Assembly: GCF_033958435.1 (NCBI RefSeq)
Contig: NC_134137.1
Span: 113,036,501-113,100,500, forward strand
Direction of reading: 5' to 3'
DNA from: Carettochelys insculpta
Lineage: Eukaryota > Chordata > Testudines > Carettochelyidae
Length of the DNA stretch: 64,000 nt
Shown here: positions 56,666-64,000 of the stretch, one piece after another
How positions within the stretch are numbered: the stretch's first letter is position 1
How the letters are laid out: each line of letters begins with the position of its first letter
Program-made: the position numbers and the translations under genes
The notes under the pieces: model-generated
Told to the model about the DNA's origin: nothing
What the model saw: only the letters and a program-made list of their open reading frames with translations
Database searches by the model: none

Positions 56666-57037
56666 GGCTGTGTCTACACATGCCCCTTCCTTTCAAAAGG
56701 GGCATGTTAATGAGCAGGTTCGAAAGATGCTAATGAGGTGCTGCAATGTGTGGCTTTTCGAACCGCACACTGCCCGTGGAGATGGGACCTTCTGAAAGGA
56801 CCCCCCCAGTTTTCGAAAGCCCATCTTCCTATCTGGTGATCGGAAGAAGGGCTTTTGAAAACTGTGGGGGGTCCTTTTGGAAGGTCCTGTTTCCACGGGT
56901 GGCATGCAATTCAAAAAGCCGCACTTCTGAATCACCACGGCCACCATTATGCTAATGAGGCACTGCATATTAGCACCTTTCAAACCCGCTCATTAACATG
57001 CCCCTTTCGAAAGGAAGTGGCATGTATAGACACAGAG
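56666..57037. mobile_element. PIF/Harbinger MITE with TAA target duplication
   Basis: Inverted ends GGCTGTGTCTACACATGCCC and CTCTGTGTCTATACATGCCA, continuing through CTTTCRAAAGGGGCATG for over 45 bp. TAA lies at 56,663-56,665 and 57,038-57,040. The 372-bp interior is palindromic around a centre near 56,845. Confidence 0.9.
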
Positions 57038-57040
57038 TAA

Positions 57041-58621
57041 AGTGTTAAATATGATTTCAGTCTGAGTTGCTTTCCTGAGGAATACCTGGGGGAGGGAGGA
57101 GTGAATTCTCCAACTCCAATTTCACAAAAGCATGGTATTTGAAGCATTGACTCCTGAGGAAGGGGTCACTGAAAGTTGAATATCTGTTACAGGAGACCAG
57201 AAGACCAGAGTGCAAAGTACATAAAGAAACAATGGTAGTGCCCCAAGGGCATTCTAGGTCTTGATTGAATTCTGACATAAATTTGTAACCAAATGAATGA
57301 ACCCAGTTCAGAATGGTCTTAAAAACATTTCAAAGAGTCCTATGCTGAAGGTAAGATAGCCTCTAGTGAATTTGTGATATTACTTATATTGTTTATATAT
57401 GCTTTTCTGTGATGCTTTTTACTATTTATTTTATTTTTCCAAGGGTATTTTACTTTGTGAAATCTAGTGCACACTCTAGAGAAAGAAGGTAATATGGGTT
57501 CTCTACTTTGGTTTCATCTGCTAGAGAAATTACAGTGGGGTATAGGTTGGCTGAAAGCCTAAATTTCCTGTCCAGAAAGAGGGAGACATGAATCTCTTAG
57601 CACAAGAAAGGGAACAGCTAGGGAACTGGAAGTTAAACCCTTGACGTTTCAAAGAGGTCATGTCAATGAGCAAAAGTACAGGTATCCATGTCACTATGAC
57701 AGAAGTCATCAGACTCAAAACACAGAAAGAACAAGAGCCAGACCAGGAGAGGAGGAAATGAGGAGATTGGTGAGAGGACTGTGGAGAGTGGCCAGGAAGA
57801 TACCAGGAAGTTTGAGAGGAAGACTGGAAGGAAAGGTATATGGAGTAGGGGAGACTGAGAACCAGCTGTCTGGGGGAAACACTGACACTGGATAAGGAGC
57901 TGGCAGGAAGCAGGAGACTGGGATTAGGTTGATTAGGATTTGGTGGGGAGAATGAGGATGAAGAAAGGGGAACAGATCTGAAAGGGGGAATGCAGGAAGA
58001 TTAACTTCTGTCTCATGGTTATGACACTTGGAGGTACTTTATCAGACTATGAAATAAATACTGCTGATGGTACAGTGATTGTGATGGGGGGCAGCCATTA
58101 TGCACTCAGTAGTATCTGTAGACATGTTTGGAGTCTAAAATTTACTGAACAAAGCCAAGATATGGTGTTATTCTTCCCTTCTGAAAAGTGATGAGTTTGT
58201 TAACTTACACTTGGAAACACTGTTATGATGAGGAAAAGAGACCTTGTTTAAAGTAGAACTGTGAGAAAACACATAATTTTACCATGTATGTGATTGATAA
58301 CTCAGGTGGGAGTGGAGTTGTAGAGTGTTGGGGGAGGGGAGAAAAATCATAGACATTGAAAGTGTTCTGTTCTTCAACTTTAAAAATGTCATTGAAATTT
58401 GAGCAGTTTTGACTACTTAAATATCTCCATCCTAGGGTGTCTGATTCTTTTAAGAAGGAAAGGGATCCAGTGACAGATTACATAGTGCCCAACTGTGTTT
58501 AAGGAAAAACAACTGGGCCTTATAAAGGAGGCCTCTATCAGAGAACACAGAGGAGAAAAGGAAGAGGGTGAGCCTGGTAAAAGTCACTTGGAATCCTGGG
58601 GTAGAAAAGAATATTATTACC
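57041..58621. other. No gene seen
   Basis: Purine-rich in places (57,700-58,000) but no exon or element is supported. Confidence 0.4.
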
Positions 58622-58624
58622 TCT

Positions 58625-59252
58625 AGCTGCGTCTACACGTGCACGCTACTTCGAAGTAGCGGCACCAACTTCGACGTTAGGCGGCAAGACGTCGAAGTCG
58701 CTAACCTCATGAGGAGATAGGAATAGCGCCCTACTTCGACGTTCAACGTCGAAGTAGGGACCGTGTAGACGATCCGCGTCCCGCAACGTCGAAATTGCTG
58801 GGTCCTCCATGGCGGCCATCAGCTGGGGGGTTGAGAGATGCTCTCTCTCCAGCCCCTGTGGGGCTCTATGGTCACCGCGGGCAGCAGCCCTTAGCCCAGG
58901 GCTTCTGGCTGCTTCTGCGGCAGCTGGGGATCTATGCTGCAGGCACAGGGTCTGCAACCAGTTGTCAGCTCTGTGTATCTTGTGTTGTTTAGTGCAACTG
59001 TGTCTGGGAGGGGCCCTTTAAGGGAGCGGCTGGCTGTTGAGTCCGCCCTGTGACCCTGTCTGCAGCTGTGCCTGGCATCCCTATTTCGATGTGTGCTACT
59101 TTGACGTGTAGACGTTCCCTCGCTGCGCCTATTTCGATGTTGGGCTGAGCAACGTCGAAGTTGAACATCGACGTTGCCAGCCCTGGAGGACGTGTAGACG
59201 TTATTCATCAAAATAGACTATTTCGATGTTGGCTGCACGTGTAGACGTAGCC
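58625..59252. mobile_element. Harbinger deletion derivative, CpG-rich
   Basis: Inverted ends AGCTGCGTCTACACGT and, on the other strand, GGCTACGTCTACACGT. TCT flanks both (58,622-58,624 and 59,253-59,255). It retains CpGs and TTCGACGT motifs. The core CCATGGCGGCCATC ... GTGGGGCTCTATGGTC and the block GGGAGGGGCCCTTTAAGGGA also occur near the two ends of autonomous copies 1 and 2. It therefore looks like an internal deletion of that lineage. Low CpG decay suggests it is among the youngest insertions here. Confidence 0.88.
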
Positions 59253-59362
59253 TCTATGTAGAAAGCCCAGAGAAGTCATGATGTGGAGAAAGGTGGCAGG
59301 ATAGGTAATATGCTTACAGAAGACATTTATGTTCAGAAAGAGGATCTGAAGAGATTGCCCCC

Positions 59363-59549
59363 TGAAATAGGAAGAAGCGTTCTTTCGAAGTTGTGTTTTA
59401 TTTTTGAAAGAGCCTTGTCTGCACTATATTATTTTCTTTTGACAGAATCTCTTCCAGAAAGAGATTATGCAAATGAAGCACAGGATATGTAAATCAGTGC
59501 CTTATTTGCGTTCCTCTTTCGAAAGAGGAATGCTAGTGTAGACACAGCC
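59363..59549. mobile_element. Half of a Harbinger-like MITE
   Basis: The right end GCTAGTGTAGACACAGCC is intact, preceded by TTCCTCTTTCGAAAGAGGAA (perfect palindrome) and AGAGATTATGCAAATGAAGC. The left terminal repeat is missing. The sequence starts abruptly near AGGAAGAAGCGTTCTTTCGA. Confidence 0.7.
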
Positions 59550-59551
59550 CG

Positions 59552-60952
59552 TGTCTGGAGATGCTGCTAGGAGGAACTGCTCCAAGAAACAAAATGAACA
59601 GAATGGATACTGTGGGAAATCAATTTACCTCAACGATTCTGAGGTAAGCCCCAGGAATGTTTGGGCTAAGGAATTTATGGGAATGAGGGGACAGACTTGG
59701 GGAAATTTTGATCATATTTTGATGAACCGACTTGAAATAAAAGAAAAAAAAGAAACCACAGCAACTAACCCTTCTAGAAACTATCTTCTCTAAACTCTTT
59801 GAAAAGTTTCCAGGCACAATTTACCTCAGGAGGACACTGGCTTATCAAGAGTAACCCACGTCCATCTGGAAAAGGCAGCTATAAAACAGGCTTTAGTCCT
59901 TTACTCATATAATGAAAGATGTGATGGCTGGACCCATGGAGAGAATTCTGAACTCAAATGTGAAGACTTTGTATTATGAGAAGTAATTCCAGTAGAGAAC
60001 AGAGACTTTAAAGTAATGTGAGGGAAGTATTTAGTCTGTTAAGGGGTTATAAAGTGCAACTAGATAAAATGCTCATATTAGTTAGGGATTAGACATAGCC
60101 TAAACAGGAAACTAAAAGTAAACAAAGGACTGAACCAGAAATATTTCACTTACATGGCAATAAACACATGGAATTATTTGCCATACAGGTCAAAAAGGCA
60201 AATCTTATCATTGAGATAAGAAAATTAGCAATTTTGCTGGAGTGTAAAGAGAGATGAAAGCAGAGTGCTTTTTGAACTCTTTTTTTTCCCCACTTTAAGA
60301 ATTTCTTTTTTTTTTTTAATTTTCTGCTTCTATTCTATGGCTCAGTGTTCATAACAATTTTGTTTGTAAAGCATTTAGAAAATATGTCAAGCACTGTGTA
60401 AGAAATGACAAATATTGTTATTCTGTGCAGAATCTCCTTTGTACAGGATGACATTATGGTCTACCCATTGTGAGGAAAATATGGGCACTCTTCCTTTGGA
60501 GGAAAGGGTGACTGTGATTGCAGGAGTCACAATTGACTTGACAGTTTGTCCACTGCACAAGAGACAATGTATGATTTCTAATATGAAATCTGCTTTGTAG
60601 ACCATGCGGTTTATGTTCCCCAATGCAGTTACATAGCTATATTCCGACAAGCCTCCACCCACTGTCCTCACCTTTTTAGGGGACAGACATAAGGGGCTCT
60701 GCAGTATCTGATACCCCACACATTTGGACATGGTGACATAGCACCACACGGTAAGAAAGGCCATAGTTACTAAAGAACATGCATGTGTCCACATATGATT
60801 TCTGAAGTCTTACTCCTTTACTGTGGGGCAGCTGAAAATGGATTTCACTAAAACAGAGCACTTCTGGTATTACCCATTTAAAAGAAAAAAGATATGACAG
60901 TAGTGTGCTATTGGCTTACATGTACCTGTGGCTAAGATTATATTAAGATCTC
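59552..60952. other. No gene seen
   Basis: AT-rich. It contains the longest open frame outside a recognised element (minus strand, 60,794-60,387, 135 codons), which shows no family motif. Confidence 0.35.
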
Positions 60953-60955
60953 ATT

Positions 60956-61608
60956 GGGTGCATATACACTAGCTGGCTACTTCGAAGTAGCTTGCACAAC
61001 ATCGAAATAGTACGCATCGTGTCTACACATGCCGTGAGCCATTTCGATGTTGAAATCGACTTTAGGCAGAGAGACGTTGAAATCACTATTCCGATCTGAA
61101 GATGGCAATAGCACCCTACTTCAACATTCAATGTTGAAGTAGGACATGTGTAGATGATCCGCGTTCTGCTACATCAAAATAGCAGAGTCCTCCATGGCAG
61201 CCATCAGCTGAAGGGTTGAGAGATGCTCTGTCCAGCCCCTGAGGGGCTCTATGGTCACCACGTGCAGCAGCCCTTAGCTCAGGGCTGCTGCTGCTGCAGC
61301 TGGAGGTCCATGCTGCGTGCACGGGGTCTGCAACCTGTTGTTGCCTCTATGGATCTTGTGCTGTGCAGGCCGAGTGTGTCTGGGAGGGCTCCTCTAAGGG
61401 AGCGGCTTGGGGCTTTGCTGGCCCCTTATTTCGACAGGGAGTGGTTGTGTGTGTGGATGCTCCACATTTCCTTCTGGTGCGGCTCCTTTCAACGTTCTCC
61501 GTTGCTGCTTCGAAGTTGAACGTCTGTGGCACCAGCCCTGGATGATGTGTAGATGTTCTTACATCGAAATAGGTTACTTCAACATATTGTGCTAGTATAT
61601 ACGTACCC
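60956..61608. mobile_element. Harbinger deletion derivative with ATT target duplication
   Basis: Inverted ends GGGTGCATATACACTAGC and GGGTACGTATATACTAGC. ATT lies at 60,953-60,955 and 61,609-61,611. The 653-bp body is a diverged copy of the 58.6 kb element (CCATGGCAGCCATCAGCTG, GAGGGGCTCTATGGTCACCA, GGGAGGGCTCCTCTAAGGGA). It has many CpG-to-TpG/CpA changes, so it is older. Confidence 0.88.
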
Positions 61609-61707
61609 ATTGTAGAATAATCCAGTTGTAGGCTAAAGCATATTACTTGATGATCTGGGTTTCATGATGCTGGCTCTTCTGTTTGCTTCCAAGTTCTATA
61701 TTTAACT

Positions 61708-62518
61708 CAGGAATGGGCAACCCTTTTTTGGGTCAAGGCCACATAAAAGTGAGAAGCAAAAAAATATATCCCTCATTGATGCAGCCCCAGACTGAGACAC
61801 CTCACTCCCCTCATGCTCCAGCACCAGGGGCTGGGGTGGAGAAAGAGGGAACGAGGTTCATGGCTTCCCCCAGGCCAGGTTAACTCTCCTGGGGGCCTGG
61901 GGCAGGACCAAAAATAGGGGTTCAGAGTGCTGGTGGGAGCTGTTGGGGAGTAGGTGTGGGGTATGGGTGGGAAGGGCGGTGCAGGAACAAGCTAAGGGTG
62001 GGCAGTCTGGGTTGGAGGGAAGGTGAAGAAGTGTGTTGGGGTTATGGCATTTGGGTGGCTGGTGCATAAGTGGACTGAGGGCAGCAGAAGTGGGGTCAGG
62101 AACTGGATGTGAGGGGTCTGGGTAGGATGGAAGGTGTGGGAGTGGGCTGGACATGTGGTTGGGGTGGTAGGGAGGGTCCAGGCCGAGGTTATGGAGGGTT
62201 TGGGCTATGGGGGGTACTTATCTCCATGCAGTGTGGAAAAAACATCCCTGGAGAGGCTTTTCTCCCACTGCTCCCAGGCGCTGCCTCTCTGTTGCTCTGA
62301 TTGGAGAGAATTCTGGCCAATTAGAGCACCAGGGGAAGACTTTCTCCAGGCAGTGCTATGCTGCTATTGCCTCTAGCCGGTGAAGAAGGAGGAGGATCGA
62401 CCATGGGGGCAGTGAAGACTGACTCTGACTGGCAAGGCTCGGGGCTCCACACCCACCACCTGCTGCAGGATGAATATTGGAGAGGGAGGCCCCATGGGCT
62501 GAAGATTCCCCACTTCTG
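61708..62518. mobile_element. Non-autonomous hAT transposon
   Basis: Ends CAGGAATGGGCAACCCTTT and, on the other strand, CAGAAGTGGGGAATCTTCA. The 8-bp flanks are ATTTAACT (61,700-61,707) and ATTTAAAG (62,519-62,526), matching 6 of 8. The interior is G-rich (GGGTGGG, GTGGGG) without transposase coding. Confidence 0.78.
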
Positions 62519-62526
62519 ATTTAAAG

Positions 62527-64000
62527 AATAGGTGAACAGATATAAAATTTTGTTCTAATTCTACCTATATGTAAGCAACTCCTGTTCTAGCTGTAAAGTT
62601 TTGTGATAACAAGGGGGAAAGGAGGAGTTTGTTGGGTGTTTAACTTGAGTCCATGCAATCAAATATGTTGAGAATATCAGATATTTTAGATTAACAATTT
62701 ATGTCTCAATATATTAATTTCTGATGGATATCAAGTCAGGGAGCCTCCAATTTACTTACCCCACAAGCGTAAGGACTGCAATATCCTATATTTTTTTCAC
62801 ATACTGCGTTTCTATGCATTTCATTTTTTTTAATGTTTAATGCTTTATGATTGAGGGTTTTGTCAGGCTTTTAGGCCCAGATCCTCAAAAGTTATTCAGA
62901 CACCTAATCTCCTTTGTGGATCTGGGGTTTAGTCAATGCAACATTTATATTTTGGTGTAACCTAATAAAATGGAAGAACATGATTATTTTGCCTAATTTC
63001 ATTTACTTCCTGAAACTTCCAGACAGTGAACTATCTGAGGATACTGTGAGAAAACAAATAGTAGGAAACAATCTATAATTAAGAACATGGATGCATTGAC
63101 CCAGTAGGTCTTTTCCATTTCTAACTTTTGTGAATTAATTATGTATATAACACGTCACAGCCAAGCTATTTGTGCATTGTGTATTTTCATGTGAAAAATA
63201 AATAGCTAGTCTATAGCTGTGTTTATTGGTTAGCTGAACAACCCTCGTTGAAAACAGAATAGAACGGCTTACCTGCCATTTTGCGAATGTAAACAGTCTG
63301 CCACATATAATCGAATTGTGTTCCAATGTTCAGACTTCAAACAGTAATTTATAATCTTCAGTATTCTACTGTTCTGTTCTACCATAAATGACTCTTTAGA
63401 CAGTTTACTACATCATAATAATTGTAATACTTCATTTTTTTGACATTTCATTCTTTTTTATCTTGCCCCTAAATCTTTCTTGCTTGTGTGTGTTGTACAT
63501 GCACCTACAAGAGAGCAAAGATAAACCAGGAAAGCCTGAAAATAAAATAATTACTGTGGTTTGAAATGTTGCAGCAACTTTGAATAAGATGGTGATTAAC
63601 TGGATGCTGATATCACATGAAGATAAATGTTAAATATCCCTTTGTCTTTAAAACTGACATGGTGGCAAATGGAAGAATTTACCATATTTATTTATATCTG
63701 GCTGTATGTTTAATGGAATGTCTGCTTAAAAACAAAGAAGCTTTCACTTGTGCTTACATTTTTCCATTTATCTCACATACCATCAATACAAAAAAGCCTT
63801 CTCCCCTGCACAAAACCTAGCTTATCAACCAAATGATATGCCAGAAAAGTTCTATATTTGTGGGGAAACCCTTATCTATGGCATGCAGAAGCACATGGAA
63901 AATCAAAATAGAAATGCATCAACATTAACGTCAATAAGGAGAAGTGAAGCAGGACCCACGACTTTGATTAAGAGATCACATGACAAAATCCTTTCCTGTA
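62527..64000. other. No gene seen; one mini inverted-repeat element
   Basis: At 62,873-62,928 a 56-bp unit has inverted ends AGGCCCAGATCC / GGATCTGGGG. I recall this as a common small repeat in turtle DNA. The remaining sequence is AT-rich with no supported exon. Confidence 0.45.

Overview
This is nuclear DNA from an amniote, most likely a cryptodiran turtle. Evidence for this: antisense and sense CR1 LINE copies, a dimeric tRNA-derived SINE whose heads resemble the turtle pol III SINE, and many PIF/Harbinger-type MITEs. There is no prokaryotic gene organisation: no ribosome binding sites, no operons and no long intact ORFs. I find no host protein-coding exon, no rRNA gene and no genuine tRNA gene. 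Every ORF that encodes something recognisable belongs to a transposable element and is broken. The window reads as an intergenic or intronic, repeat-dense region.

Layout. 0.8-3.2 kb: an antisense CR1 split by a large palindromic (snap-back) repeat. 3.4-4.85 kb: nested Harbinger-like MITEs. 5.1-5.4 kb: a snap-back repeat with target duplication. 8.6-10.2 kb: GC-rich, LTR-like block. 11.0-11.6 kb: CR1 pieces with (AT)n and (CA)n. 12.1-13.2 kb: a small DNA element and a hAT with 8-bp target duplication. 13.4-14.8 kb: a second antisense CR1, interrupted by a dimeric SINE and a snap-back fragment. 17.1-17.9 kb: a Tc/mariner-like element containing a Harbinger MITE. 19.4-20.6 kb: MIR-like SINE and CR1 tail. 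23.1-24.65 kb: two SINEs and a hAT with a MITE inside. 26.2-27.2 kb: a degraded RTE-like LINE interrupted by a 100-bp hairpin insertion. 28.7-29.3 kb: a Tc/mariner-like element. 31.1-31.6 kb: a MITE between two direct repeats. 33.4-35.7 kb: a third antisense CR1 split by Harbinger copy 1. 36.1-37.9 kb: small DNA elements and two palindromic MITEs. 40.1-44.2 kb: Harbinger copy 2, nearly full length. 46.5-47.6 kb: LTR-like block. 50.2-51.6 kb: antisense LINE fragment, pogo-like element and MITE. 52.5-55.4 kb: Harbinger copy 3. 56.6-61.6 kb: four Harbinger MITEs. 61.7-62.5 kb: hAT.

The most informative content is the set of three decayed autonomous PIF/Harbinger elements. Each keeps parts of the two-gene plan: a DDE transposase and a trihelix/Myb-like DNA-binding protein, transcribed toward each other. 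All three keep the same transposase intron position. All are inactivated by nonsense codons, frameshifts, deletions or loss of catalytic residues. Two 0.63-0.65 kb MITEs at 58.6 and 61.0 kb keep sequence from both ends of this lineage and look like internal-deletion derivatives of it. Family names beyond the superfamily level are from memory and could not be checked against a repeat library.
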